Source: Clostridiales bacterium 1_7_47FAA
GTDB lineage: Bacteria; Bacillota; Clostridia; Lachnospirales; Lachnospiraceae
Assembly (NCBI GenBank): GCA_000155435.1
Contig: DS990260.1
Location: forward strand, 1,073,320 to 1,137,319
Reading direction: 5' to 3'
Length of the DNA: 64,000 nt
This document shows, in pieces, positions 1 through 9,155 of this stretch. Positions within the stretch are counted from its first letter, which is position 1, and the number at the start of each line of letters is the position of its first letter. The notes under the pieces are model-generated. The model was not told where the DNA came from, did not search any database, and worked only from the letters and a program-made list of their open reading frames with translations. Position numbers and translations under genes: made by a program.

Positions 1-48
1 GAATTTGCTAAAAAGTACCTGGAGGAGCTGGAACGGCTGATCCGGTGA
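1..48 (+). CDS. C-terminal end of an unknown protein (partial)
   Basis: Frame 1 is open from the first base and reads 15 codons, EFAKKYLEELERLIR, before a TGA stop at 46-48. The tail is charged and probably helical, but too short to assign a family. It converges on metF with only 22 bases between the two stop codons, and no clear terminator hairpin lies between them. That it is a real gene end rests only on the open frame at the window edge. Confidence 0.45.
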   Translation, partial: EFAKKYLEELERLIR

Positions 49-70
49 TACCAATCCCCTGCTTTCCCTG

Positions 71-934
71 TCAGGAAGCCATCAGCCGGAATACGGCCTC
101 ATGGATTTTATTGGCAATATAGGGATTGTTCATGGTATACAGATGGATTCCGTCCACCCCATGGGCCGCCAGGTCCACAATCTGGTCAACCGCGTAGGCG
201 ATTCCCGCATCCCTCATGGCCACCGGGTTATCCCCGTACCGCTCCATCATGGATGTGAACTTTTTAGGCAGCCGGACGCCGCAAAGGGAAACCATGCGCT
301 CAATCTGCTTTTTATTCACAACCGGCATGATTCCTGCTTCCACCGGAACCCGGATGCCCGCCAGGTCAAGCCGTTCCCTGAAACGGTAAAAATACCCGTT
401 GTCAAAAAAGAGCTGGGTAATCAGCTGGCTGACCCCTGCGTCCACCTTGTGCTTCAGGTTGTGGATGTCCCGCACCAGGCCCCCTGATTCCTGATGGCCT
501 TCCGGGTAGCAGGCGCCAATGATATTAAAATCGCCGTGGTCCCTGATGAATCCCACCAGATCCGCGGCATACTTAAAATCGCCCGCAGGCTCCCTGTCCG
601 GGATGCGGTCGCCTCTCAGCGCCAGGATATTCTCAATCTGATGGGCCTTTAACTGTAAAAGTATCTCTGCAGCATCTTCCTTTGTCAGATGCAGGCAGGG
701 TATATGGGCCACGCTTTCAATCCCGTACCTGTGCTTGATGGAGGATGCAATCTCCAGGGTGGCGCGGCTGTTCTCACTGCCTCCCGCCCCGTAGGTCACA
801 CTGATGAAATCCGGCGTCATGCCCTTAAGTTCATCCAGTGTCTTATATATGGTATCCACGGGCGCTGTCCGTTTGGGCGGAAATACCTCCAAGGACAGCA
901 CTGTTTTCTGTTTAAAAAATTCCGATGTCTTCAT
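71..934 (-). CDS. metF: Methylenetetrahydrofolate reductase
   Basis: Cytoplasmic flavoenzyme of one-carbon metabolism that interconverts 5,10-methylene- and 5-methyl-tetrahydrofolate, supplying methyl groups for methionine synthesis or the Wood-Ljungdahl branch. The 287 residues cover the whole family. The N-terminal SLEVFPPK motif carries the expected catalytic Glu (residue 16). The VTYGAGGS segment near residue 47, the HIPCLHLT segment near residue 77 and the LRGD motif near residue 106 are typical of the TIM-barrel fold. It is the only folate gene seen here, and the next gene on the strand, DUF512, ends about 90 bases upstream, so co-transcription is possible. Assignment is by family motifs and length; I see no defect. 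Confidence 0.95.
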   Translation of the reverse strand: MKTSEFFKQKTVLSLEVFPPKRTAPVDTIYKTLDELKGMTPDFISVTYGAGGSENSRATLEIASSIKHRYGIESVAHIPCLHLTKEDAAEILLQLKAHQIENILALRGDRIPDREPAGDFKYAADLVGFIRDHGDFNIIGACYPEGHQESGGLVRDIHNLKHKVDAGVSQLITQLFFDNGYFYRFRERLDLAGIRVPVEAGIMPVVNKKQIERMVSLCGVRLPKKFTSMMERYGDNPVAMRDAGIAYAVDQIVDLAAHGVDGIHLYTMNNPYIANKIHEAVFRLMAS

Positions 935-1022
935 ACATTTTCCCCTCTTTCCTGATTGCAGTCATCATAGCACAAACAGAAAAGAGGCGGATAATTCCTA
1001 TTTTTTATGGCTTTCTATAGAT

Positions 1023-2447
1023 TTAAACTATATCCCTGTCATAAGCCTTGATATACACAAAGTTTTCATTGTTCCGGTCCATGGTATATTCCGGATTCAG
1101 GACAGCGTCAATGAATTCTTTCCCGCCCGGCTCAACCGCAGCCAGCTTCATGCCCAGTTCCCGCTCCACATCCTCCACCGTCAGGTCGTCCAGGAATACC
1201 TGTTCCCCCATGCGCAGCATATTGGAAGGAATCAGCAGCACGCTGCCCAGGTCCTCCCCCTTATCCTGGCGCTCCTTCAGCTGCCCAATCAGGTCCTGTC
1301 CCGTTATCAGACCCGATACGGTGATGGTCTCCCCGAAGAAATCATTCCTGATATAATACACATGGATGGTCAGGTGGGGGAACGCCTTCATCAGCTTGTC
1401 CGCAAACCCGCGGATGGTGGGGTATGCCAGCTTCCCGGTTGCAATTGTAAGCGTACGCCTTACCTGCCCTGCCAGCGCTTCATGGCCCGCGCCGTGAACC
1501 ACCTCATCCAGGGCCTCCTCAAATTCATTGATGAGCATGCGCATCATACCCACGCCGTTCTCCAGCTGGATATAACCGTCATAGCGCTCCTCCTCCGGGA
1601 ACTCCCGGCCTGCCGTGATGTACCACTCGTCGCTTGCATGGATGAAGTGCAGGCCGAACCTGTCATAGTATTCCTGCTGGCGGCTTTCTACCATGTCAAT
1701 CACGGCCCCTGCCTCTTCCTTTGTATACAGTCCGATGGGGAACAGCTTGTCCCGGAACCTGGTGATTCCGGCCGGGACAACCGATACGCTCCTTAAAAAC
1801 GGCAGGTACCGGGCCAGGTCATCCATGGTCCGTTCCAGTTCCGCCCCATCGTTCACATTCTTGCAACACACAACCTGTCCGTTCATCTCCACATGCCCGT
1901 CATAGAGCATCTGCAGATACTTCAGCTTCTCCCCCGCAAAACGGTTGTTAAGCATCTTACACCGCAGTTCCGGGTTCGTGGTCTGCACGGAAATATTGAT
2001 GGGCGCCAGCTGCATCCGGATAATCCGCTCAATATCCCTCTCCTTCATATTGGTCAGGGTGATATAATTCCCCTGCAGGAAAGAAAGGCGGGAATCGTCA
2101 TCCTTAAAATACAGGGTATCCCTCATCCCCGGCGGCATCTGGTCGATGAAGCAGAAGATACACTTGTTGCTGCAGGAGCGGTAGTCACTCATGAGTCCGT
2201 TTTCAAACTCAATGCCCAGATCGTCGTCGTACTCCTTATCAATCTCCAGCAGCCATTCCTCGCCGTCCTGTTTCCTTACCAGCACCTCAATATATTCATC
2301 TTTTATCATGTACCTGTAATCAAAGACATCCTCCACATCCTGGTCATTGATTGCAAGCAGCACATCCCCTGGTTCAATCCCCATTTCTTCTGCAATGGAA
2401 CCGGGAAACACTTCCTTTATCACATGTTCATTCTTTTTTATTTTCAA
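1023..2447 (-). CDS. DUF512 radical-SAM-like protein with N-terminal PDZ domain
   Basis: A conserved Firmicutes protein of unknown function (474 aa). Residues about 8-70 form a PDZ-like domain (FPGSIAEEMGIEPGDVL). A CX3CX2C cluster follows, Cys92/Cys96/Cys99 in SCSNKCIFCFIDQMP, as expected for a radical-SAM [4Fe-4S] site. The rest is the DUF512 region, with the conserved QGNYITLTN and VVPAGITRF segments. The reaction is unknown. In many Firmicutes this family neighbours the GTPase gene der, but here the neighbours are metF and an ABC exporter. The start has its RBS overlapping the AT-rich spacer. No membrane segment is apparent. Confidence 0.9.
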   Translation of the reverse strand: MKIKKNEHVIKEVFPGSIAEEMGIEPGDVLLAINDQDVEDVFDYRYMIKDEYIEVLVRKQDGEEWLLEIDKEYDDDLGIEFENGLMSDYRSCSNKCIFCFIDQMPPGMRDTLYFKDDDSRLSFLQGNYITLTNMKERDIERIIRMQLAPINISVQTTNPELRCKMLNNRFAGEKLKYLQMLYDGHVEMNGQVVCCKNVNDGAELERTMDDLARYLPFLRSVSVVPAGITRFRDKLFPIGLYTKEEAGAVIDMVESRQQEYYDRFGLHFIHASDEWYITAGREFPEEERYDGYIQLENGVGMMRMLINEFEEALDEVVHGAGHEALAGQVRRTLTIATGKLAYPTIRGFADKLMKAFPHLTIHVYYIRNDFFGETITVSGLITGQDLIGQLKERQDKGEDLGSVLLIPSNMLRMGEQVFLDDLTVEDVERELGMKLAAVEPGGKEFIDAVLNPEYTMDRNNENFVYIKAYDRDIV

Positions 2448-2582
2448 CTGTAATCCCTCGACCTATCATTTATTCAATTCACACAGACCAGAATAGCAGT
2501 AATGGAAGCATTTTTCAAGGGCTAACCCTTTTCTTTTCTGCATTCCCTTTTATTCACAGTTATCTACGCAACGCAGTACTGG

Positions 2583-3320
2583 TCACGCCTTCGCCTCACG
2601 GTAACAGGACCACACGCAGCAGCCTGTAAACAATGCCACGAACAGGGCCGATACGCCCATGGACAAAAAGCTTACGCCGTCCCCAAAGGAGATTTCCCGG
2701 ATCAGGCGGGTGGTATGGGTCAGGGGCATGATGTCCACAACCCACTTTAATGCCTGCGGTATGCCGTCCAGGGAAAAGAAGGTACCGCACAAAAAGGACA
2801 TGGGGGTAATCACGATATTGGTAAAGTTATTCATATCGTAATGGCTTTCAATCATCATGGCCGCAAAGAAGCCCAGGGCTGCAAATATCAGTGAATTAAG
2901 GATTACCGCGGTCAGAAGCCAGCCGTTTAACACCAGGTCCGCCCCGGACACCAGCCCCAGGATCACGATGAACACGCCGGAATACATGCCACGCAGCGCG
3001 CCGGCCAGGATATGCCCCGCAGCCAGCAGATACATCCGGGTGGGGGAATAAAAATAACATTCAAAGCTTTTTTCATGGAGCCGCATCACGCTGATACGGG
3101 TGGATACGGAGGTATAGCTGTTGCGCATGGTGGTCATGGACAGCAGTCCCGGAATCAGGTAGTAGAGATAGGGGCGCCCGCCCACATCCATCATTCTCCC
3201 CAGTCCCATCCCAAAGGTCACGAAATACAGGAAGGGGGACACCATCTGTGAAAATGTGACCCGCCAGAAACGTCTCTTGAGGAACAGCCATTCCCTCCAC
3301 AGGATTGTGGTTATTTCCAT
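2583..3320 (-). CDS. ABC-2 type exporter permease
   Basis: Integral membrane subunit (245 aa) of an ABC-2 exporter. About six hydrophobic segments are visible, including VTFSQMVSPFLYFVTFGMGLG near the N-terminus and the MSFLCGTFFSLDGIP segment typical of the ABC-2 family near residue 175. It starts 10 bases inside the end of the ATPase gene, so the pair is translationally coupled. The substrate cannot be told from sequence; relatives export polysaccharides, drugs or lipids. The pair lies downstream of a corrin-pathway methyltransferase, which may only reflect operon position. Confidence 0.88.
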   Translation of the reverse strand: MEITTILWREWLFLKRRFWRVTFSQMVSPFLYFVTFGMGLGRMMDVGGRPYLYYLIPGLLSMTTMRNSYTSVSTRISVMRLHEKSFECYFYSPTRMYLLAAGHILAGALRGMYSGVFIVILGLVSGADLVLNGWLLTAVILNSLIFAALGFFAAMMIESHYDMNNFTNIVITPMSFLCGTFFSLDGIPQALKWVVDIMPLTHTTRLIREISFGDGVSFLSMGVSALFVALFTGCCVWSCYREAKA

Positions 3321-4159
3321 CCTCCCACCCCCTTGCTGGTGTGGTGGAAGAACACGTCCTCCAGGGTGGAGGGCAGAACGCTGCAGGGCACATCCAGGGA
3401 AGCCGCCCTGGCCTTTGCCTCCGGCAGGCTTCCAAAAAACTCTGACTTCATCCGCTCATCCTCCCCTTCGTATTCCACCTTAAAAGGCCCGATTTCAGCA
3501 ATCAGACCCTCCGGGGTATCCTCCCGGAATATTTTTCCCCCGTCAATCAGCATCACGTCATCGCACAGGTGCTGGGCCTCCTCTATATAATGGGTGGTCA
3601 GGAGGATGGTCTTCCCCTCCTTGTGCTGCATCCTGAGGAAATCCCAGATATCCCGCCTGGCATTGGGGTCGATGCCCACCGTTGGTTCATCTAAGAACAG
3701 ATACCTGGGATCATGTATCAGGGCTTTGGCAATCATCAGCTTGCGCTTCATGCCTCCTGACAGGCTCTGGGATACCCGCCTGCGCACGGATTCCAGGCCA
3801 AGGAAGCTTAAGAGCCTGTCCGTGGACGCAGCAATATCCGCCTTTCCCATCCGGTAAAGGCGGCCTGCAAATTCCATATTCTCTTCCACGGTCAGCTCCT
3901 TATCCAGGTTGATGTGCTGGCTGGTAACGCCGATTGCCTGCTTGACCGCCACCGCGTTCCGGTCCATGGGCTGCCCGTCAAACAGGATGGTTCCCGTATC
4001 CGGGCTTAATAAGCCGGTCATCATGCGCATCAGCGTCGTCTTCCCGGCGCCGTTGGGACCAAGCAGTCCCAGGAATGTCCCGTCCTTTATCTCCATGGAT
4101 ACCCCGTCCACCGCCGTGACCGTCCCGAATGTCTTATGAAGGCAGTCACACACAATCAT
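3311..4159 (-). CDS. ABC exporter ATP-binding protein
   Basis: Nucleotide-binding subunit for the adjacent ABC-2 permease. Walker A GPNGAGKT is at residues 34-41, the signature LSGGMKRKL is mid-protein, Walker B LFLDEPTVGID follows, and the switch His is in LLTTHYIEEA. I place the start at the ATG reading MIVCDCLHKT, because GGGGAGG precedes it at good spacing; an in-frame upstream extension with no RBS lies wholly inside the preceding gene. This start overlaps the end of the CbiL gene by 14 bases, so methyltransferase, ATPase and permease form one coupled operon. Confidence 0.92.
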   Translation of the reverse strand: MIVCDCLHKTFGTVTAVDGVSMEIKDGTFLGLLGPNGAGKTTLMRMMTGLLSPDTGTILFDGQPMDRNAVAVKQAIGVTSQHINLDKELTVEENMEFAGRLYRMGKADIAASTDRLLSFLGLESVRRRVSQSLSGGMKRKLMIAKALIHDPRYLFLDEPTVGIDPNARRDIWDFLRMQHKEGKTILLTTHYIEEAQHLCDDVMLIDGGKIFREDTPEGLIAEIGPFKVEYEGEDERMKSEFFGSLPEAKARAASLDVPCSVLPSTLEDVFFHHTSKGVGGWK

Positions 4160-4871
4160 GGGTCTGCCTCCCCTGTTTCTTGATGATGATGGTTGAAAGA
4201 TAAGGGATATCGTACTGCTTAAGCTCCTCAAAATCCGTGACCAGGCGCTCCTCCCCTGTTCCGGACTTGGTAATCAGGACAAAATTATCCTCCAGATGGT
4301 TTTCACGGATGGCCTGGATCAGCGCCTCCTGGTTGGAGGAAGGCTTCATCAGCACCACATTGTCGTGCTCCCTCAATACCTTTCCCAGGTCCTCGCTGCT
4401 GTTCTTGCGCACAGGCGCCACCACAAGGTCCTCATCCCAGGCCACCAGGGGCATCTTCATGGAATCCGCCACAGCACAGAAGGATGTGATTCCCGGTACG
4501 ACCTCCACTTCAACGCCTGCCTGTTCCATATATGGCAGGGTGTACATGAAGGTGCTGTAAACAGCCGGATCCCCCAGGGTGATGAAAGCCCCTGTCCCGT
4601 CCTCCTTCAGCTCCCCTGCAATCAGGGCCGCATTCTCCTCCCACATCCGGCGCAGCTTCACACCGTGGTAATGCATGGGATAGACCAGATTCACAATCCT
4701 GGCCTTTGTATCCTTAAGCAGGTCTTTTATGATGTCAAATGCAAAACTGCCCGCCCCGGCTTCCTTTTCAGGGCAGAATATGACATCCGCCTCCTTAAGG
4801 ATCCGGTATGCCTTTAAGGTCAGCAGTTCAGGGTCTCCCGGCCCCACGCCGATTCCGTATAATTTTCCCAT
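4146..4871 (-). CDS. cbiL: Precorrin-2 / cobalt-factor II C20-methyltransferase
   Basis: SAM-dependent methyltransferase that methylates C20 of (cobalt-)precorrin-2 in corrin ring synthesis; cytoplasmic. The 241 residues match family size. The GIGVGPGDPELLTLKA motif (residues 7-21) binds SAM, and TLGDPAVYSTF near residue 98 and VVPGITSF near residue 124 are diagnostic of the CobI/CbiL group. It is an orphan here: no other corrin ring gene is adjacent, and it is followed by an ABC-2 exporter that overlaps its 3' end. The window also holds a cobalamin-riboswitch operon about 10 kb away, but the two loci are separated by unrelated genes. Confidence 0.93.
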   Translation of the reverse strand: MGKLYGIGVGPGDPELLTLKAYRILKEADVIFCPEKEAGAGSFAFDIIKDLLKDTKARIVNLVYPMHYHGVKLRRMWEENAALIAGELKEDGTGAFITLGDPAVYSTFMYTLPYMEQAGVEVEVVPGITSFCAVADSMKMPLVAWDEDLVVAPVRKNSSEDLGKVLREHDNVVLMKPSSNQEALIQAIRENHLEDNFVLITKSGTGEERLVTDFEELKQYDIPYLSTIIIKKQGRQTHDCV

Positions 4872-4949
4872 ATTTCATTCCTCTTTTCGTTCTTCGTACC
4901 ATGACATGGTAACATATCAAAACTCAAAGAGCAATTCTTTCCCGCTATT

Positions 4950-7382
4950 TTAATGAAAATGTCCGCCAACCCATTCGGCCAGGGTTTCATATAATAAATC
5001 CGGGTCAATAGGCTTTGCCAGATGCCCGTTCATACCAGCCTCCCCGGCCCTCACCACGTCCTCATGGAAGGCATCGGCCGTCATGGCTATGATGGGGATG
5101 CTCCCGGCCCTCTCATGGGCCAGGCCGCGGATTGCCTGGGTTGCCTCGTAGCCGTCCATCACCGGCATCTGTACATCCATGAGAATCAGGTCAAAGGAAT
5201 CACCGTGGGCCAGGAACTGGTCCACGGCGTCCCTTCCATTGACCGCACATTCCACCGTGATATCGGCCATGTGCAGCAGTTCCACTGCAATCTCGCGGTT
5301 GAGCACATTATCCTCCACCAGCAGCACGTGATGCCCTGCCAGTTCGGGACGCTGTGACTTTCCTGCCGGAGGGCGAACGGCGCGTTCTATTCCGGTCACG
5401 GAAAGCAGGGTATCATAAAGGGTGGAGGCGAAAATAGGCTTGGTAATGAATGCGTTGGCTCCGGCCTGCCTGGCGCTGTTCTCAACTGCACCCCAGTCAT
5501 ATGCCGTTATGATGATGATCATGGTCCCGGCTCCCACGATTTCCCTTATCCGGCGGGTTACCTCAACCCCATCCATATCCGGCATCCTTAAATCAATGAG
5601 GCAGACGTCATAATCCTCCCCGGACTGGTGGGCCAGACGGACGCGGTTTATACATTCCTTACCGGTCAGGACCCAGTCCGACCGGATTCCAAGGTTCTCC
5701 AGCAATAGGGCTGTATGGACGCAGCTGTCCCTGTCGTCATCCGTCACCAGCACCTTCAGGGATTCCATCACATACTGTTTGGGCGCAGGCATTTTCCCCT
5801 TATCCTTCGGGAGGTCAAAATCCAGCTCCACGATAAAGGATGTCCCTTTCCCCAGCTCACTCTGCAGGGTTATGGTGCCGCCCATCAGCGTGACGAGATT
5901 CTTGGTAATAGGCATCCCCAGGCCCGTGCCTCCTGCGTTCTGGCCCGCGGACATGTCTTCCTGCTCAAAAGGAACAAAAAGACGCTCCATGAATGCGCTG
6001 CTCATTCCTATTCCTGTATCGCTTACCGTAAAACGAAGCCGGATCTTGCCGTCCTTTTTCAGCATCTGCCGGATTTCCATACGGATGCTGCCGCCTTTGG
6101 GGGTAAACTTAAGGGCATTGGATAAAAGGTTGAGAAGGACCTGGTTCAGCCGCAGGGAGTCGCCTATCAGTTCCGTTTCCGTAAGTTCCACCAGAGGCAC
6201 GGTGAAGTCCAGCCCCTTTTCCCTGGCCTGCGGATAGATGATGGAGGAAATGGACTCCACCACGGTCTCCAGCTTGAACGGTTCGTGGGCAATCCTCATC
6301 TTTCCCTCGGAAATCTTGGACATATCCAGCACGTCATTAATCAGTGTCATCAGGTGCTTGGATGAATACCCTATTTTTTCCAGGCAGTCCGCCACACGCT
6401 GCTTATCGTCAATATAGGCGGCTGCAATGGTGGTCATGCCGATGATTGCATTCATGGGGGTGCGGATTTCGTGACTCATGCGTGACAGGAAGTCTGATTT
6501 GGCCCGGTTGGCATGTTCTGCCACGGTAAGGGCATCTTTAAGGGCCGCTGTCTGCTCCGTCAGCTTTTTCTGCATTTCCCTTAATTCGGTCACATCGGTT
6601 ATATCGATGAAGATAGCCAGGTATACAGGGCTTTTCTCCTGCCAGTCAATGCAGGCAGCGTTCACCTGAAGCCACAGGTTCTGTCCCTTCCTGTCCTTCA
6701 CATGCATGACAAAACGGACCGGCTCCCCCTTTAGCAGTTCGTTCCTGTGGGACTGGATTGTTTCCATATTGTCCCTTATGTTCTGTCCCTGAAGTGCATG
6801 CAGCTCCCCATTTGTATTATCCCCGAAATACTCCATGAAACGGGCGTTGGCGTCCAGCAGGACCATGCCCAGGTCCTGGTCAATCCTGTACTTTGCCACA
6901 AAACCCGGAAGGTTCTCATATGTGACGGACCGCTCCCTCTGCATCTGCACCAGGTCATCAATATTCGTAAGCACGGAATACGCCACCTGGTATCCGTCTA
7001 TATATTCATCTGAAAACCTGGTGGAGAACTGGACCCAGATATACTCCCCGTTCTTCCGCCTGAGGCGCGATACCATCTGATATCCGCCCTGGCGCGACTC
7101 GAGTGCCTTTATGACGGTCTGGGTAAGGTCAGCCCACAGCTCCTGGTCATCCTGATAGTAAAGGTCCGGCTGGTTATGGAACATTTCCTCATATTCACCG
7201 CGCGGCCAGCCAATGAGGTCATAGTAAAATTCATTGGCCCAGACCAGTGTGAAATGCTCATCCAGCAAATGCTTGCTTACACTGACCCTCAGCAGGTTCA
7301 TCAGCGTGTCATATTCATAACCGGCCGGCATGCCGTTGGTCCCGTCCCGGCCGGCTGCGTTTTTCTTTTCCTGTTCCGTCAT
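4950..7382 (-). CDS. Hybrid sensor histidine kinase (PAS-PAS-HisKA-HATPase-REC-REC)
   Basis: Soluble signalling kinase of about 810 aa with no transmembrane segment. Two PAS-type domains (roughly residues 30-145 and 155-265) are followed by a HisKA domain with phospho-acceptor His in FLSRMSHEIRTPMN (about residue 304), an HATPase domain with N-box NLLSNALKF and GGTGLGM, and two receiver domains. Both receivers keep the phospho-Asp (CLIDLRMPDMDG and LILMDVQMPVMDG). I chose the ATG reading MTEQEKKN because AGGGGG precedes it by about 10 bases; the longer frame would start at a TTG without an RBS. It is divergent from the two-headed GntR-type regulator, which may be its output or its controller. 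No output DNA-binding domain is fused. Confidence 0.9.
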   Translation of the reverse strand: MTEQEKKNAAGRDGTNGMPAGYEYDTLMNLLRVSVSKHLLDEHFTLVWANEFYYDLIGWPRGEYEEMFHNQPDLYYQDDQELWADLTQTVIKALESRQGGYQMVSRLRRKNGEYIWVQFSTRFSDEYIDGYQVAYSVLTNIDDLVQMQRERSVTYENLPGFVAKYRIDQDLGMVLLDANARFMEYFGDNTNGELHALQGQNIRDNMETIQSHRNELLKGEPVRFVMHVKDRKGQNLWLQVNAACIDWQEKSPVYLAIFIDITDVTELREMQKKLTEQTAALKDALTVAEHANRAKSDFLSRMSHEIRTPMNAIIGMTTIAAAYIDDKQRVADCLEKIGYSSKHLMTLINDVLDMSKISEGKMRIAHEPFKLETVVESISSIIYPQAREKGLDFTVPLVELTETELIGDSLRLNQVLLNLLSNALKFTPKGGSIRMEIRQMLKKDGKIRLRFTVSDTGIGMSSAFMERLFVPFEQEDMSAGQNAGGTGLGMPITKNLVTLMGGTITLQSELGKGTSFIVELDFDLPKDKGKMPAPKQYVMESLKVLVTDDDRDSCVHTALLLENLGIRSDWVLTGKECINRVRLAHQSGEDYDVCLIDLRMPDMDGVEVTRRIREIVGAGTMIIIITAYDWGAVENSARQAGANAFITKPIFASTLYDTLLSVTGIERAVRPPAGKSQRPELAGHHVLLVEDNVLNREIAVELLHMADITVECAVNGRDAVDQFLAHGDSFDLILMDVQMPVMDGYEATQAIRGLAHERAGSIPIIAMTADAFHEDVVRAGEAGMNGHLAKPIDPDLLYETLAEWVGGHFH

Positions 7383-7488
7383 CCTGTTGGTTCCCCCTGG
7401 TCCTATTTCTTTTCCTGATAACACCCATACTGTCTGCTTCCCGGTGATTGCATAACGCAAGGTACCTTGTTCATGTGCATGTCTTTTT

Positions 7489-7517
7489 ATTATAATTCAA
7501 GTATAAAGAAAATTCAA
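7489..7517 (-). promoter_or_regulatory. Sigma-70 type promoter of the hybrid kinase gene
   Basis: On the minus strand TTGAAT (7512-7517) is followed, after exactly 17 bases, by TATAAT (7489-7494). The predicted transcript starts near 7482, leaving about 100 bases of leader before the kinase ATG. The same intergenic segment must also hold the promoter of the divergent regulator; a TAAAAT-like -10 lies near 7547 but its -35 is poor. Confidence 0.6.
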
Positions 7518-7602
7518 CAGACTTCTGGAAATGGCCTCCATAAAATGATAAAATAGACTGCATGACGAAAGAATTCATTTTATTATACGAGGTATTTGAC
7601 TG

Positions 7603-9075
7603 TTGAAAACAAAACTAAGGGTCCATAACCTGATTTACCAGTACTTTCTTTTCCGCATCCATTTCCAATATTACCAATATGGAGATACCCTGCCTTCCAT
7701 CGACACCCTCTGCCGTGAATTCAGTGTTTCCGCACAGACCGTGGCCACTGCATTACAGCGGCTGAGGGCAGAAGGCTATATTGACATGCACAACGGAAGG
7801 CAGACAAGGGTCCTGTTCAGGCAGACCGATGAAGAATACAGGGCTTTTATCCGCCAGTTCTTTTCAGGGCGCATGGCCGCTGCTTCCGGGTTAGCCAGGG
7901 CCGTGGAGATGGTCTGCATCCCTCTGATGACGGAAGGATTCATGCGCATGGACGATAAGGACCTGGCATACATCGCCCCCTTTGTGGAGCGTTCCGGAGC
8001 TGATGATGTCCTCTATCTGTTCTGTTATGCCCTGCAGAAGCTGGAGAATCCCCTGGCCATGAATCTGTTCTGGGAAACCTCCCTGTTTCTTGGCCTGATG
8101 TTCATCAGTAATAATAAAGAAGCTTCCATGAGGAAAAACATGCATGTCCGGGAACAGCTGGAAGCCATCCTGTCCTTGTGCAAGGCCGGGGACAGGGAAC
8201 AGGTTCATGAAGCGCTGCTTCATTTTCAGGGAAGTTCCGTAAAAAAGGCGTTCCAATTCATCCGGCATTCACTGGCCCCTATGACGGAAAGTGAACCGGT
8301 TTCCTTTGTCTGGCGGATTTACTGGGAAAGGCCCCAGATCTGCTATGGGCTGACCATGAGGATCCTCCATGGAATCTATCTGGAGGAATACAAGGACGCG
8401 GAATATCTTCCTTCCTATGGGAAGATGTCTGAGAAATATAACGTGTCCGTCAGCACGGTCCGCCGGACCATCCATATGCTGAACCAGACAGGCGCAGCGG
8501 TTTCCGTCAATGGCGTGGGGACCCGTATCTTCCCTGCAGGCGTACGCTGCAACCTTCCTGACTTCCAAAGCCCTGCTGTCCGCCGCAACCTGTCCCTCTT
8601 TTTGCAGTCCTTTGAAATCATAGCCTACAGCTGTGAGGAAGTGGTTAGCTCCACCCTTTTGTCGCTTACCCGGGGACAATACTCCCAGCTGGTCTGCGTG
8701 ATTGAACAGCACCGGGATTCGGGGCAGCACGCCTTTACCTTATGGCATCTGCTGATCTGCATCGCCACCCACAATCCACTGGCTGGTATCCGGGAAATCT
8801 ACTCCAAGCTGTACGGACTCCTTCTCTGGGGCTACCCGCTGAAGGCATCCCTGCCGGAAGCTTCCGGATCCGACCATATCATACGGCAGTTTTCAGACGC
8901 CATATTCCTCTGCCTGTGCAATCATGAACCAGACCAGTGCGGCGCTGCCGTGAGGGAAATGATCACAAGGCTGTTCCCTGTTGCGGAAGGGTATCTGCTG
9001 TCGCGCGGGATTTCCGCTGAAGAACTGCGCATGTCCCCCTCCATCCGGCTTCTTCTCAATACCCAGATTGAATAG
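7603..9075 (+). CDS. Two-headed GntR-type winged-helix transcription regulator
   Basis: DNA-binding protein of 490 aa with two GntR-like winged helices. The first is at residues 1-75 (YGDTLPSIDTLCREFSVSAQTV). The second is at about 240-310 (EYLPSYGKMSEKYNVSVSTVRRT). The roughly 165-residue linker and the 180-residue C-terminal part are predicted helical and resemble no standard GntR effector domain (FCD, UTRA or aminotransferase). It starts at TTG 7603, since GAGG at 7589-7592 sits about 10 bases upstream and no ATG or GTG fits. A clear paralog is at 54151. Both are divergent from a signalling gene, here the hybrid kinase, suggesting local control. Ligand and targets are unknown. Confidence 0.82.
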   Translation: MKTKLRVHNLIYQYFLFRIHFQYYQYGDTLPSIDTLCREFSVSAQTVATALQRLRAEGYIDMHNGRQTRVLFRQTDEEYRAFIRQFFSGRMAAASGLARAVEMVCIPLMTEGFMRMDDKDLAYIAPFVERSGADDVLYLFCYALQKLENPLAMNLFWETSLFLGLMFISNNKEASMRKNMHVREQLEAILSLCKAGDREQVHEALLHFQGSSVKKAFQFIRHSLAPMTESEPVSFVWRIYWERPQICYGLTMRILHGIYLEEYKDAEYLPSYGKMSEKYNVSVSTVRRTIHMLNQTGAAVSVNGVGTRIFPAGVRCNLPDFQSPAVRRNLSLFLQSFEIIAYSCEEVVSSTLLSLTRGQYSQLVCVIEQHRDSGQHAFTLWHLLICIATHNPLAGIREIYSKLYGLLLWGYPLKASLPEASGSDHIIRQFSDAIFLCLCNHEPDQCGAAVREMITRLFPVAEGYLLSRGISAEELRMSPSIRLLLNTQIE

Positions 9076-9095
9076 CATTTACTTTTTCCCACAAA

Positions 9096-9144
9096 ATACC
9101 GCCCCTTCCGGATTCTTATGCCTCGCATCCGGAAGGGACGGTAT
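9096..9144. terminator. Convergent intergenic terminator hairpin
   Basis: A long inverted repeat, ATACCG..CCCTTCCGGAT pairing with ATCCGGAAGGG..CGGTAT, lies between the ends of the GntR-type regulator gene (+) and the importer ATPase gene (-). On the minus strand it runs into TTTTG, so it best terminates the riboswitch operon; it may also stop the plus-strand transcript. Confidence 0.7.
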
Positions 9145-9155
9145 GTTTCACCCCA

